Notes under the pieces: model-generated | The model's input: only the letters and a program-made list of their open reading frames with translations | What the model was told of the DNA's origin: nothing | Databases searched by the model: none | Part shown: one piece after another, positions 1-9,780 of the stretch | Layout: every line of letters begins with the position of its first letter | Numbering within the stretch: the stretch's first letter is position 1 | Origin: BCD1 sp942492125 | GTDB taxonomy: Bacteria > Bacteroidota > Bacteroidia > Chitinophagales > Saprospiraceae | Reading direction: 5' to 3' | Assembly: GCA_942492125.1 (NCBI GenBank) | Contig: CALODM010000029.1 | Coordinates: 101,079 to 165,078 of the forward strand | DNA: 64,000 nucleotides | Made by a program: the position numbers and the translations under genes

Positions 1-288
1 GACAGCCTCAGGAACATTTGGTTTCTCCCGGAGGACGAACTTGATTATATTGAACAGCAAACGATTGAGCAGTTAAACCTGGTAGAACCCCGTTTTGGTA
101 AATGTATTGGCACCAAACTGGTTAAAGAGGACTTGATTGAGGGAGTACTGTACAGGGTGTTTTTTGTGGTAAAATATGAGATGCACGGTTTGCGGATACA
201 ATTTATTTTTTATAACGGAAAGGGAGGGAAGTGGTACCTGAATAATTTTAAATGGGATGATTCCTTATCGAAATTGTTTGAGGATTAA
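1..288 (+). CDS. C-terminal fragment of an unidentified protein
   Basis: The frame is open from the first base of the window to a TAA at 286-288, giving the last 95 residues of a protein whose start lies outside the window. The fragment is hydrophilic with alternating hydrophobic strands (FFVVKYEMHGLRIQFIFYNG near the end) and has no motif I recognise. It ends with a short acidic tail (LFED). The alternating pattern suggests a small beta-rich fold such as an NTF2-like or DUF3887-like domain, but this is a guess. It runs in the same direction as the DUF4249 lipoprotein gene 138 bases downstream. Confidence 0.6.
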   Translation, partial: DSLRNIWFLPEDELDYIEQQTIEQLNLVEPRFGKCIGTKLVKEDLIEGVLYRVFFVVKYEMHGLRIQFIFYNGKGGKWYLNNFKWDDSLSKLFED

Positions 289-426
289 CGTCCTGAAATA
301 TCCGAAAACGAATTGGTTATACCTGCCTTTCTGCAGTCAGCAGGCAGGTTTGTTTGAATTTTTTTTAATCACTTCATTCCTCCCTGGGGGCAGACAGGTT
401 CGAAATATTAATAATTTTTTAAACAG

Positions 427-1254
427 ATGAAGAGTTTTAAAAAATATACCTCTTTAAAAGCCGTAGTGATGCTGGGAATCATGTTCTGGTTTTGTACCTG
501 TGAGAATCCGGTTGACTGGGAATTGAAACCGGGAGAAAACGGCCAACTGGTCATCGAAGCTATCATTACCAATGAGGAAAAGGTACAGGAAGTGAAATTA
601 TCTCTCAGTTACGACGATTTTAATGAAAAACCCCAGCCTGTTTCCAATGCCCTCGTAAAAATGTATGATGGTCAAAACGTTGTGCATTTTTTCGAAGACC
701 CCGGGAATCCGGGCACCTTTCTAAGCGAAATACCTTTTGCAGCAGCCTTATTGACGGGGTATGGCCTCGAAGTAACCCGTGAAGGCCAGCAGCATATAGC
801 CTTTTCCTATATGGTGCCTGTTTTGCCTTTGGAAAGGCTCACCTTCCAGCAAATAGGCGAGACCGATAGCCTTAGAATCAATTATGTGGCAAGTACTTTG
901 GGATTTGTTGAGGAAGCCATGTATGAAATTGATATTGACTGGAATCATATCATTCCTTCCGACACCAGCCGGGCAAGGGTTTATTATTATACTTTTAAAA
1001 CGGTTAACGCCAGTCAATTATTCAGCCCACCCAAGCAGGACGTGATCTTTCCCCGCGGCAGTATTGTCATTGAAAAGAAGTATTCCCTCAACGAAGCATT
1101 TGCGGAATTTCTCAGAAATCTTGTTCTGGAAACTCAGTGGCAGGGTGGGGTCTATGAGGAAGATTCCGGGAGTTTGCCTTCCAATTTCAGCAACGGAGCC
1201 TTAGGGTATTTTGGTTTGTGTGCCGTGAAAAGCGATACCTTGATTGCTCAATGA
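427..1254 (+). CDS. DUF4249-type outer-membrane lipoprotein
   Basis: This 275-aa protein starts with a lysine-rich, hydrophobic signal peptide followed by cysteines at 23 and 25, one of which probably is the lipidated Cys, so it should be exported and anchored in a membrane. The mature part begins with the pattern typical of Bacteroidota DUF4249 proteins: a short stretch after the Cys, then strands reading LVIEAIITNE, then NALVKMYDG as in an Ig/carboxypeptidase-regulatory-like fold, then a loop-rich C-terminal half. DUF4249 genes often sit beside a TonB-dependent receptor and may help bind its ligand, but no receptor is adjacent here. The length is somewhat shorter than the 280-400 aa usual for the family. 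Its substrate is unknown. Confidence 0.7.
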   Translation: MKSFKKYTSLKAVVMLGIMFWFCTCENPVDWELKPGENGQLVIEAIITNEEKVQEVKLSLSYDDFNEKPQPVSNALVKMYDGQNVVHFFEDPGNPGTFLSEIPFAAALLTGYGLEVTREGQQHIAFSYMVPVLPLERLTFQQIGETDSLRINYVASTLGFVEEAMYEIDIDWNHIIPSDTSRARVYYYTFKTVNASQLFSPPKQDVIFPRGSIVIEKKYSLNEAFAEFLRNLVLETQWQGGVYEEDSGSLPSNFSNGALGYFGLCAVKSDTLIAQ

Positions 1255-1581
1255 GCATTTGTCTCCTTTTGGTTCCTGTTCAGTTGTTTGTAATATTTTA
1301 ATAGCTAAAAACTTCCTGATTCCAGCTATTACGCCTGAGTGAATTGTTAAAATACGCTTGGAGCAACATTGCGGTAGAATTCAAAAATATTGCCACAGCG
1401 TAAAACAACAAAGAAGTTTTTTGGGAAACATAACTATTTGAAATTCAAATATTTGTGTTCGTTTTTATAAAATTTTTAAATTTTTAATAAAAAAGACTTA
1501 GGGTGTTTTTTCAATCCCGTGTATTAAGAGTGAATTGAATAAAATAATACTTCTTATACTTTAAACCATAAATTGAAAATC
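1255..1581. other. AT-rich intergenic region, no gene seen
   Basis: About 330 bases between two lipoprotein genes. No supported ORF, RNA gene or strong terminator is visible. The last 150 bases are very AT-rich with A and T runs and probably contain the promoter of the downstream lipoprotein gene; a TATACTTT stretch about 25 bases before that gene is only a loose match to the Bacteroidota -7 consensus. Confidence 0.4.
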
Positions 1582-2379
1582 ATGAAAAATCTAAGTTTAG
1601 TTTTAGTGCTTGTTCTCGGTATGGCTTTTATCCAGTCATGTGAAAAAGAACCATTAGTTGATCCCGGAGCACCTGACCTGCCTTTAAAAGAATCATTCAT
1701 CATGCCTTTTGATGGATTTGAGGATGCCGATACAACCAAATCATTCGGCAACTGGTTTTACGCCGCTTCCAATGTAGTTGTTTGGAATACCATTCTGACC
1801 ATCAATCTTGCTGTTCCTGTAGCTTCATTTTACGAAGCATTTAACCATGATGCTCAGTTTCAGGGAGACGCCACATGGTTGTGGACTTATAATTTTTATG
1901 CTGAAGGTGCTCAACATACGGCAAAACTGTATGGCCACCTGTTGAACAATAATGAAGTGAGCTGGGAGATGTACATCACCAGGCAGAATGCTTTTGATGA
2001 CGTACTTTGGTATAGTGGTGTTACTACCATTGATCGTTCTTATGCTACCTGGACCCTGAGAGCCAATGGTTACAACCCTGCCAATTTTATCGGCATTGAA
2101 TATTTTGCTGACAATGGCAACGGGGCTGCATCTATCCGGTATACGAATATAATCCCCAATAACCCTGGCAATGGTGGATACATTGAGTACCAGGAAGCTC
2201 TGGATGTTAGTGAACAGTTTAACCGTTCTTACGATGTTTTTAAAATCGAAACCGGTAACCTGCTCGATATTGACTGGAGTAGCATTACTCACGAAGGACG
2301 GGTCAAGGATCCTCAGAAATTCCAGGATAATGACTGGCATTGCTGGGATTATGCCCTGATGGATATTGATTGTGAATAA
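1582..2379 (+). CDS. secreted lipoprotein of unknown function
   Basis: The protein has a signal peptide ending in a clear lipobox (FIQSC, Cys about residue 20 from the chosen start), so it is a lipoprotein. I chose the ATG at 1582; an in-frame TTG nine bases upstream is a less likely start. The 265-aa product has an acidic/proline linker after the Cys, then a region rich in aromatic residues (FGNWFYAASNVVVWNTILTI, then HDAQFQGDATWLWTYNFYAE) that resembles the beta-sandwich fold of small secreted Bacteroidota proteins. The C-terminus (DNDWHCWDYALMDIDCE) contains two cysteines. No catalytic motif was recognised. It stands alone, with a terminator just downstream. Confidence 0.6.
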   Translation: MKNLSLVLVLVLGMAFIQSCEKEPLVDPGAPDLPLKESFIMPFDGFEDADTTKSFGNWFYAASNVVVWNTILTINLAVPVASFYEAFNHDAQFQGDATWLWTYNFYAEGAQHTAKLYGHLLNNNEVSWEMYITRQNAFDDVLWYSGVTTIDRSYATWTLRANGYNPANFIGIEYFADNGNGAASIRYTNIIPNNPGNGGYIEYQEALDVSEQFNRSYDVFKIETGNLLDIDWSSITHEGRVKDPQKFQDNDWHCWDYALMDIDCE

Positions 2380-2438
2380 AAAAAGAAATTGCAGACGGAA
2401 AAATCATCAAACGTTTAAAAACACATGCAGATGATCAG

Positions 2439-2467
2439 GCCCGGAGGTTCTTACTTCCGGGCTTTTT
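2439..2467 (+). terminator. rho-independent terminator
   Basis: The arms GCCCGGAGG (2439-2447) and CTTCCGGGC (2454-2462) form a nine-pair stem with one G-U pair and a six-base loop, followed by TTTTTATTTTT. It lies 60 bases after the 1582-2379 lipoprotein gene and isolates it from the next gene. Confidence 0.85.
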
Positions 2468-2634
2468 ATTTTTGGCTTGGACCGTTTAATACCAAATCAC
2501 TTTTGAGGGGATAGTCAAAAATTAAGGTTTTCTTTATTTTGGCCTTTATTATTGTAAATCAAGGAGTTGAAATGATTGTAATGCTATAATTGTCAATGTC
2601 TTATAATTTATAATCCGTAATTTAATTCCTGCTC

Positions 2635-2665
2635 TTTCCTGACATTTCAAAAAACCTTATCTTTG
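2635..2665 (+). promoter_or_regulatory. candidate Bacteroidota sigma-A promoter
   Basis: TATCTTTG at 2658-2665 matches the TAnnTTTG -7 consensus exactly. TTTC at 2635-2638, 19 bases upstream, is one base off the TTTG -33 element. If used, the surface-protein mRNA has a leader of roughly 255 bases. Pattern match only. Confidence 0.4.
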
Positions 2666-2925
2666 TTTGCAGAACAGACCGGAGTAAAATTCTGTCGAAA
2701 ATAAAGAACAACATTATTCATCCCTGTGATCCTGCCTGAGCAGGCACTACATCCTGTTTGAACATATGAGCGGAAAGTATACCTTGCTTCCTGTAACCTA
2801 CTATCACATTCAACAACTTTTCCCCACTTTACAAATTTTTACGGATACCTAAGTTTTTTGTCCTGACAAGACAGAAAATTCAGTTATTTATTCCCAGATT
2901 TCATATAACCGATTAATTACATCCC

Positions 2926-5900
2926 ATGATCCGACAAATACTTGCCACTTTATGGCAAAGAAGGCAATTGCTGAATGCCCTTGCATTTGGTTTGTCTTTA
3001 TTGCTTTTCTTTTCATTTTCCCCCCATGATCCGGTCAATTTGGAATCAGGGGAAAGCGGTGTGAACCCACCACAATTTGCCATGCCGGGGGATTTTTATC
3101 CGCCATTTGAATTTTTAAACGACATACCCGAAACGGGATTGGACTTGGACAACAACGGTATAATTGATATCATTACTCCTTGTTCCTGCCGCCCTGAAGC
3201 ACCAGTCCCTAATGGCACAAATTCTAATGCGGGTATATTTGATGATCAGCTGATCGTAGCCACGGGTGTTTCCGGGCAAATCTGGCGAATTGGCATCAGT
3301 GTGAATGTGTTGAACCCCAATACATTATCTCCTTTTTTAGGAAATACCATCATTCCTGAGGTTGGAAATACCGGAATTTATGTTTTACCGTTTGCCCATT
3401 CAGAAAGTCAGGAGTACCAGGTTTTTGTAAAGGAAAATTCCGATCCGAATCAACTTGTCGGACCGATTATCAATCAATGTTTTTATCCCGATCCGGAAAT
3501 CGTCAATCTCGGGGATTTTTATTGTGACGATGAGGGCAATATCAGTTTACTGGCGCTGACCACCTCGCCTTTCGATGGTAATAATAACCTGATATTTGGC
3601 GGGGATAATTTTTGGACCATTACCCGACAGGAGAACGGACAAACTTATTATACGTCAATTTTTTCTCCTTCGACCCTTGGAGAGGGCACTTATACGGTTC
3701 GATATACTTTTAACCTGGGGCCGGTAGGATTTTATGCCGGAAATAAAACAGGGTGCAGTCGCACCGTGGAAAAGCAGGTTCGTGTTCGGGAAGCCTATCA
3801 GATGGTTTGTTTTAACCAGATAAATGTATCGTTGAATCCAAACAATTGTGAGGTGGTCGTCCCGCCCAGTTTTTTGCTGGCATTATCTCCCGAAACAGAT
3901 AGTGCCTTTTCCATAAATATAGTACCGCAGTCTGGCGAGGATTTGGGCAATGTTATTTCCGCAGAATACGTGGGGCAGACGTTGACCGCCAATATCACAG
4001 ATGATTGCAGCGGTGTTTTTTGTTCAACGCTGATCACCCTTACAGATGTTGTGCCCCCTACGCTGAATGTACCACCGGATACCACCATTTTGTGTACAGA
4101 AACCTGGGAACCGGAACTTATGGGTTTTGCAGAGGGATTGGATTGTACCGATGTTGCTGTAGAATATACCGATCAATTTATCGAGGATGATTGCGGTGAC
4201 CCCATCGCTTATGTACAACGTACCTGGACGGCTACGGACCTGTCCGGCAATGCGACTACAAAGGTTCAGACCATTGCCATTGCCAGGGGAACCCAACAGC
4301 AGATGTTATTTCCTGAAGATGTTTCTTTCGAATGCAGCGATTACCTGGCCGATCCCGCCATAACGGATCCTGACAATGCGGGAAGACCATCTCTCGTCAA
4401 CGAACCACTCTGTGGATTGATATTTACCTATACCGATGAAATTATCGAATTGTGTGGTAATGGTGATAACAGCTTCCTCATTTTAAGAAATTGGCTGGTT
4501 TTGGATGCTTGCGGGAATTTTCTTTTTGATACCGATGGGGCTGGTAATGATAATTTGCAGATCATTCGGGTGGAAGACAATACGGCACCCGATATTGAAT
4601 CGCCTTTGATTTCCTTAAGTGCCAATGTTCCTCCACAGGAAAATGGCCTTACTTATTGTACAACCCTTGGCTATATTCCCCCACCTGTTGTTTTTGATGA
4701 ATGTAATGATTATACTGTTCGCATCTATACACCACTGGGAGAAACCAATTATGTCAATGGCATTAATGGAAATGAGGGCGGAACTGTTCCCGGACCCGGA
4801 TTGCCACTGGGGAATTTCACGGTTACTTTTGAAGTGACCGATGCCTGCGGAAATACCAACTACTCTGATGTTCCGGTCGTTGTGGAGGACATCCTTCCTC
4901 CTATAATGATTTGTGATGATAATATAACCGTCAGTTTGCAGCCTTCCGGTTTTGGCCAGGTCAATGTAGGGCAGTTGGATGAGGGCACAAGGGATGATTG
5001 TTGCCTGGAGGAGATTCTGATAAAACTGGAAGATGAACCCGACAGTCTTTTCAGGACTGATATTGATTTTTTCTGTACCAATGATACGGTCCAGGTATTG
5101 ATGCGTGGCTGGGATTGTTCCGGTAATTTTAATAGTTGCAGTGTGACTGTTTACGTAAGGGACAACATTCCTCCCCAGGTCATTCAAAATGTTTCTGACA
5201 TAGAACTGACCTGTCTGGATGATTATGCTGACTATTTGCAGGAAAGTTTTCAAGCCCCTGTTTTTGCCGATAATTGTGATTTTACCGTTTCCTATGAAGT
5301 AGTGGAGGATATTGATGATTGCGGTATTGGAACACTAACCAGGACCTGGACAGCCGTCGATGTGCCGGAAAATACGCCTGCTGTGGTTACCCAGACCATA
5401 TTTATGAATGCCTATCATGAATACCAGCTAAATATCCCGGGGGATGAAACACCGGATTGCCTGGCGACTGACTTTACCGAGGTTTCCTTTAGTCAAAATG
5501 GTTGTGATATGATCACTGTTAATATGGTTCAGGATACCTTGCCCGATGATGGCAGCGGGGCGTGCAGGATCATCCAGCGTACTTATAATATTATCAACTG
5601 GTGTGAATATGACGGACTGTCTGATCCCCTGGAATTGCCGCGGTTGACAGGTAACGAATTCAATCCTTTACCTGCCCAGAGTTATGTGTTGCTGTCCGTC
5701 AATGATTCTCTTTTCAGAGAGACTTTTTTGAATCCGGTATACCTTGGGCCATCTCCGGGTAATTATTCTTACAGGCAATTGATCTATCTCAATGATGATA
5801 TGACTCCTGAATTTACGGGTATGACAACACAAACAACCTTTTGCATGAATGAATACCCCCTTGAACAGGAGGAGTGTACTGCTTATGTTGAATATGTTTT

Positions 5901-6942
5901 TTCCATAATGGATAATTGCTCCCTTACTTCTGATTTCAGCTACCAATACAGCCTTGAAGGAGAAGCTTTTGGCCAGGATGATTTTGGCCTGCTTTCAGAC
6001 CTGGGGAATAATAGCTACCTAATCAGGGGGAATTATCCGGAGGGCCAAAATTCTTTTCGATTTACTTTTACGGACGCATGTGGTAACAGTGATCTATTTC
6101 AATACGATTTCGAGGTGGTCGATTGTACTCCTCCTCAATTAGCTTGTTTAGATACCCTCATCGTACAGGTGGAAGGGGATATAACTACAGTCCTCACCGT
6201 TCAAGATTTGCTGGAAGGGGTCGCTGACAACTGTGGTGAAGCGCAGTTGTCCTTTACTCCGGACATGCTGGTAGATTCCCTGTTTTTCGATTGCGAATCC
6301 ATGGGAGATACCTTGCTTACAGTCTGGGGACTGGACGCGAGTGGTAATCAAAGCAGTTGCATTGTTTCTGTTGACGTAGACAATGCTTCGCTGAGTTGTT
6401 TTGATTTTTATTCCGTAGATGGTTTTATCAGGACGGAAGAAGGAGAGCCAATCAGTGGAGTGACCGTAACTTTGACTGGGGCAATGGCTGCACAGGAATT
6501 AACGGATTCCACTGGTTATTATCGTTTTGAGGACATTCCTGGAGGTTTCAATTATACTGTTGAACCCTTTAGGGACGGAGATGATGTCAATGGCGTTACG
6601 ACCTTTGACCTGATTTTAATACAGAAACATATTCTGGATGTTCAGCCCTTTCAATCGCCATATAAAATCATAGCTTCAGACGTCAATAAATCCAATATTG
6701 TTTCCACATTTGACTTGTTGAAGTTGAGAAAACTCATTCTTGGGGTTGATCCGGAGTTGGAAGCCAATACCTCCTGGAGGTTTGTACAAACCAATTATAC
6801 TTTTCAGGACAGTGAATATCCATTACAGGAAAATTTTCCGGAGACCCGGTTTATCGATCAGCTTACAGGAGATCTGCAAATTGATTTTCTGGGGATGAAG
6901 ATTGGAGATGTAAATGCCTCTGCCAACCTTGAGGCAGATTAA
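2926..6942 (+). CDS. giant secreted protein with HYR-like repeats and dockerin-like C-terminus
   Basis: The 1338-aa product begins with a basic stretch and a hydrophobic segment (LLNALAFGLSLLLFFSF) that should act as a signal peptide. The body repeats Ig-like/HYR-type units, seen as recurring strings such as NTAPDIESP, LPPIMICDDNITV and IPPQVIQNVSDIEL, each followed by paired cysteines and a Thr/Val-rich strand. From about residue 1161 there is a carboxypeptidase-regulatory-like fold (VDGFIRTEEGEPISGVTVTL), then two calcium-loop-like dockerin repeats at about 1217 and 1250 (DDVNGVTTFDLI, SDVNKSNIVSTFDLLKL) and a final KIGDVNASA at about 1324. Such proteins are common in Saprospiraceae as surface adhesins or scaffolds. 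It lacks the usual T9SS sorting tail. A terminator follows. Confidence 0.75.
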   Translation: MIRQILATLWQRRQLLNALAFGLSLLLFFSFSPHDPVNLESGESGVNPPQFAMPGDFYPPFEFLNDIPETGLDLDNNGIIDIITPCSCRPEAPVPNGTNSNAGIFDDQLIVATGVSGQIWRIGISVNVLNPNTLSPFLGNTIIPEVGNTGIYVLPFAHSESQEYQVFVKENSDPNQLVGPIINQCFYPDPEIVNLGDFYCDDEGNISLLALTTSPFDGNNNLIFGGDNFWTITRQENGQTYYTSIFSPSTLGEGTYTVRYTFNLGPVGFYAGNKTGCSRTVEKQVRVREAYQMVCFNQINVSLNPNNCEVVVPPSFLLALSPETDSAFSINIVPQSGEDLGNVISAEYVGQTLTANITDDCSGVFCSTLITLTDVVPPTLNVPPDTTILCTETWEPELMGFAEGLDCTDVAVEYTDQFIEDDCGDPIAYVQRTWTATDLSGNATTKVQTIAIARGTQQQMLFPEDVSFECSDYLADPAITDPDNAGRPSLVNEPLCGLIFTYTDEIIELCGNGDNSFLILRNWLVLDACGNFLFDTDGAGNDNLQIIRVEDNTAPDIESPLISLSANVPPQENGLTYCTTLGYIPPPVVFDECNDYTVRIYTPLGETNYVNGINGNEGGTVPGPGLPLGNFTVTFEVTDACGNTNYSDVPVVVEDILPPIMICDDNITVSLQPSGFGQVNVGQLDEGTRDDCCLEEILIKLEDEPDSLFRTDIDFFCTNDTVQVLMRGWDCSGNFNSCSVTVYVRDNIPPQVIQNVSDIELTCLDDYADYLQESFQAPVFADNCDFTVSYEVVEDIDDCGIGTLTRTWTAVDVPENTPAVVTQTIFMNAYHEYQLNIPGDETPDCLATDFTEVSFSQNGCDMITVNMVQDTLPDDGSGACRIIQRTYNIINWCEYDGLSDPLELPRLTGNEFNPLPAQSYVLLSVNDSLFRETFLNPVYLGPSPGNYSYRQLIYLNDDMTPEFTGMTTQTTFCMNEYPLEQEECTAYVEYVFSIMDNCSLTSDFSYQYSLEGEAFGQDDFGLLSDLGNNSYLIRGNYPEGQNSFRFTFTDACGNSDLFQYDFEVVDCTPPQLACLDTLIVQVEGDITTVLTVQDLLEGVADNCGEAQLSFTPDMLVDSLFFDCESMGDTLLTVWGLDASGNQSSCIVSVDVDNASLSCFDFYSVDGFIRTEEGEPISGVTVTLTGAMAAQELTDSTGYYRFEDIPGGFNYTVEPFRDGDDVNGVTTFDLILIQKHILDVQPFQSPYKIIASDVNKSNIVSTFDLLKLRKLILGVDPELEANTSWRFVQTNYTFQDSEYPLQENFPETRFIDQLTGDLQIDFLGMKIGDVNASANLEAD

Positions 6943-7402
6943 ATAGTAATACTGAAAATGTCATGGAGGTCACACTTTTGCAGAACCTTATCATTTATTA
7001 TGTTTTATTAATTAAAAATATTTATATTTGAACCTTAATCGGTTTTTGGGATAGTCTCTCCCCGAAGTATTTTGGGGGGAGTTTTTTTTGTCCTTGCGTC
7101 TTTTATTTTTTAATTAAACCGCCCTTGTGCCTTTGATGGCAACCTCTGGTAGCGATGAAGGTAAGTCTGACAGCTTCATTTCAACAATCCCTGTCAACAA
7201 TAAATAATATATGAGTCTTTTGGAGTAAGGATGAAATGTAAAGCTGGCTTAAGGATTTTAACCCTGCATTCCAATTTTCCTTTTTCCCGGACAATGCATA
7301 ACTTCCCGGAGAATTTATATTCCTTAAAAAAATTGTGATTTTCGAAGGATCAAAATTTGTCCAAACTCTTATTATATTCGCACCAATTCATAAGAAAAGT
7401 TT
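6943..7402. other. intergenic region, terminator plus unassigned sequence
   Basis: Apart from the terminator at 7058-7089, nothing recognisable lies in these 460 bases: no supported ORF, tRNA or repeat. The 80 bases before the acyltransferase gene are AT-rich and presumably carry its promoter, although no clean TAnnTTTG match is present. Confidence 0.4.
7058..7089 (+). terminator. rho-independent terminator
   Basis: CTCCCC (7058-7063) pairs with GGGGAG (7076-7081) across a 12-base loop, followed by eight T residues. It lies about 115 bases after the giant surface-protein gene. Confidence 0.75.
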
Positions 7403-8671
7403 ATGTTGTATTACATCATCAGGCCGATTGTCAGGTTTGCTCTGAAGATCTTTTTCAGGAAGATCAGTCTCTCCAATCTGGATAATATCCCTGCGGGAAA
7501 GCCTGTAATCCTTGCTGCCAATCATCCTACAGCTTTTCTGGAGCCATGCATACTGGCTTGTTTTCAGCGTCGCGGTCTTTTTTACCTGGTGCGTGGGGAT
7601 ATTTTTGCCAAACCTTTTTACGCTCGGATTCTCGGTTCTTTGCACATGCTTCCGGTGTACAGAAAGCGGGATAGAGGATTTAAGTTTATTAAAGAGAACT
7701 ATTCGACCTTCAGTACCTGCCACCAGACATTGGCCAACAATCGGACAGTGATGATCCTGGCAGAAGGGACAACAGAACATGAAAAACGTTTGAGACCTTT
7801 GATGAAGGGAACGGCAAGGATCGCCTTTGGAACGCTAACCGAATTTCCGGAAACAGAAGATGTTTTTATTGTACCGGTGGGTGTCAATTATACTTATGCT
7901 GACCGGTTTCGTTCAGAGGTTTACATAGATTTTGGAGAACCCATTTCAACCAGGAGTTTTGAGTCGACCTTTAATGAAAATCCCAACCAGGGGATCAATG
8001 ACCTTACCGAAACATTGAGAGAAAGGCTTGAGCCCAGGGTCATCCATATTGCATCTGAAGCAGATGATGAATTGGTGGAAAAATTATTCCGCTTCGATCG
8101 ATCCCGCCAAAAATTCAGGATTCTGCCTATAGTGACCGAAGATAATGCTCCTTTGAAAAGAGAAAAGGATTTAGCCGATTTCGTCAATGGCTTAAAGGAA
8201 ACCAATAAGCAAAAACTCTCCCGGGCCGTCGAAAATTATTTTGAAATCCTTGGGGAATGTGGCCTGAAGGGGTGCACAAGGTTTGAAAAGCATGGAAACC
8301 CATTGCTTTTGGTACCCTTTTTTATCCTCGGTTTTCCCTTGTTTCTGATAGGTTGGTTTTACGGCTTTCCACCCATGATGTTTGCCCAATTCGTTACCCG
8401 GAAAAAGGTTAAGGACATTACCTTTTTTGGGTCTGTTCTAATGGCAACAGGTATTGTTGGTTGGCTGGTTTACCTTTTATTGTTAATAATACTTGTATTG
8501 GTTACCAAACTCTATTACTTACTGTTGCTGCCATTGCTTGCGTATTTTGCTTTGTTTTACAGGGATATGTATGCCAGTTGGCTATGCAGGTGGCGGTACC
8601 GGAAGTTGTCAGCCCAAAGCAAAGAAAGGCTTTCCATAGCCAGAAATGAACTTGATAAGATGCTTCAGTAA
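7403..8671 (+). CDS. PlsC-family lysophospholipid/glycerol-phosphate acyltransferase
   Basis: This 422-aa protein has the acyltransferase motifs in order: NHPTAFLEP at 40-48 (the NHPxxxxDP form with Glu in place of Asp, His41 as general base), a GDIFAKP stretch at 65-71, and AEGTTEHEKRLRPLMKGTARIA at about 120-141 (acyl-acceptor binding Glu-Gly-Thr). The C-terminal third has strongly hydrophobic segments around 305-336 and 345-390, which should anchor it in the inner membrane. The family transfers acyl groups from acyl-ACP or acyl-CoA to glycerolipid precursors; the acceptor here is not identifiable. At 422 aa it is longer than a minimal PlsC (about 240 aa) because of the linker and membrane extension, a layout common in Bacteroidota. 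The ATG at 7403 is the only plausible start. Confidence 0.85.
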   Translation: MLYYIIRPIVRFALKIFFRKISLSNLDNIPAGKPVILAANHPTAFLEPCILACFQRRGLFYLVRGDIFAKPFYARILGSLHMLPVYRKRDRGFKFIKENYSTFSTCHQTLANNRTVMILAEGTTEHEKRLRPLMKGTARIAFGTLTEFPETEDVFIVPVGVNYTYADRFRSEVYIDFGEPISTRSFESTFNENPNQGINDLTETLRERLEPRVIHIASEADDELVEKLFRFDRSRQKFRILPIVTEDNAPLKREKDLADFVNGLKETNKQKLSRAVENYFEILGECGLKGCTRFEKHGNPLLLVPFFILGFPLFLIGWFYGFPPMMFAQFVTRKKVKDITFFGSVLMATGIVGWLVYLLLLIILVLVTKLYYLLLLPLLAYFALFYRDMYASWLCRWRYRKLSAQSKERLSIARNELDKMLQ

Positions 8672-8754
8672 ACTTTACCACCTGTCGGCAGGTTTACAAA
8701 AGTGACTTTGTTGTACCTGATTGGTCAAAACAAAAAAAGGAATATCCATTTTAA

Positions 8755-9780
8755 ATGATCGAAACGCTATCGAAAAATGAGGCCAGGCTAAAAATGAACG
8801 AATACGGAAAAAAAGGTATTCCGTATTTGTTTGTCATTGATTTTGACATGTCACTGCCGATCGTCTTGCGTTTAGACCAGATCGATTCTGAAAACATCCA
8901 ATTTGCTTTTCACAGCAAAGCCCAACCCCCTCCGTATGCATCAAATTTAAAAAAGGCCTTTAGGATAGACCCCGTAAGTTTTTCCGAATACCAAAAAGCC
9001 TATGAACAGGTGAAAAAAAATATCCAGGCCGGCAATACTTACCTGACCAACCTTACCTTTCCAACACCATTGACCATTCCCTGGACACTCAGGGAAATTT
9101 ACCATATGGCTGTTGCCAGGTATAAATTGTGGATCCGGGACAAGTTCGTTGTTTTCTCCCCGGAACCATTTGTCAAAATTGCCAATGGTCAGATTTCGAC
9201 TTTTCCGATGAAAGGTACCATTGACGCTTCTGTTCCGGGTGCCCGGGAAATTCTGGAGGCAGATTTAAAGGAAAAGGCAGAACATGCGACTATTGTTGAT
9301 CTGCTCAGAAATGACCTTAATCTGGTAGCGGAAAGGGTAGGCGTGGAGCGCTATCGGTATTTTGAGCAGGTACAAACAGGAAAGGGACAGCTTTATCAGA
9401 CCAGCTCCCATATTCGGGGTTTTCTCCCCCCCAATTACCAGGAGTGCCTGGGAGATATTCTGTTCCAGTTGTTACCGGCAGGTTCCGTTACCGGAGCGCC
9501 CAAGAAAAAAACAGTAGAGATCATCAAAACGGCAGAACCTTTTGACAGGGGCTACTATACAGGCGTTTTTGGTGTTTTTGACGGCATAAAACTCGAAAGT
9601 GCCGTATCTATTCGTTTTATTGAACAGCAGGAGAACGGGCTGGTTTATAAAAGTGGTGGTGGTATTACCACATTCAGTAAAATTGAAGCAGAGTATCAGG
9701 AGTTGTTAGACAAGGTTTATCTTCCAGTTAACAATAGCATAGGTCATGAACAAAGAGTTGTTGCTTTTGGAAACCATTAA
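8755..9780 (+). CDS. pabB: aminodeoxychorismate synthase component I (PabB-like)
   Basis: The product converts chorismate plus ammonia (from a PabA glutaminase) to 4-amino-4-deoxychorismate for folate synthesis. The 341-aa sequence has the chorismate-binding core: FPMKGT at 150-155, VDLLRNDLNLVAERV at 181-195 and the signature GSVTGAPKKKTVEII at 243-257, ending with the YKSGGGIT substrate loop. The N-terminal domain of E. coli PabB is nearly absent, as in other compact Bacteroidota PabB proteins. PMKGT, in place of the PIAGT seen in tryptophan-synthesising TrpE, supports PabB over TrpE. The following lyase gene starts inside its last 35 bases, which indicates translational coupling and the p-aminobenzoate assignment. 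Confidence 0.85.
   Translation: MIETLSKNEARLKMNEYGKKGIPYLFVIDFDMSLPIVLRLDQIDSENIQFAFHSKAQPPPYASNLKKAFRIDPVSFSEYQKAYEQVKKNIQAGNTYLTNLTFPTPLTIPWTLREIYHMAVARYKLWIRDKFVVFSPEPFVKIANGQISTFPMKGTIDASVPGAREILEADLKEKAEHATIVDLLRNDLNLVAERVGVERYRYFEQVQTGKGQLYQTSSHIRGFLPPNYQECLGDILFQLLPAGSVTGAPKKKTVEIIKTAEPFDRGYYTGVFGVFDGIKLESAVSIRFIEQQENGLVYKSGGGITTFSKIEAEYQELLDKVYLPVNNSIGHEQRVVAFGNH

Larger units (their letters stand above)
2380..2925. other. intergenic region with a terminator and a candidate promoter
   Basis: This 546-base stretch holds the terminator of the upstream lipoprotein gene (2439-2467) and a candidate promoter (2635-2665) for the large surface protein gene, listed separately. I see no ORF or RNA gene in the rest, which is AT-rich. 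Confidence 0.5.

Noticed and set aside
4615..5253. Large antisense frames inside the 1338-aa protein gene and similar ones in acs, susC and the helicase gene
   Set aside because: They are shadows of strongly coding strands with no independent start context or family match.
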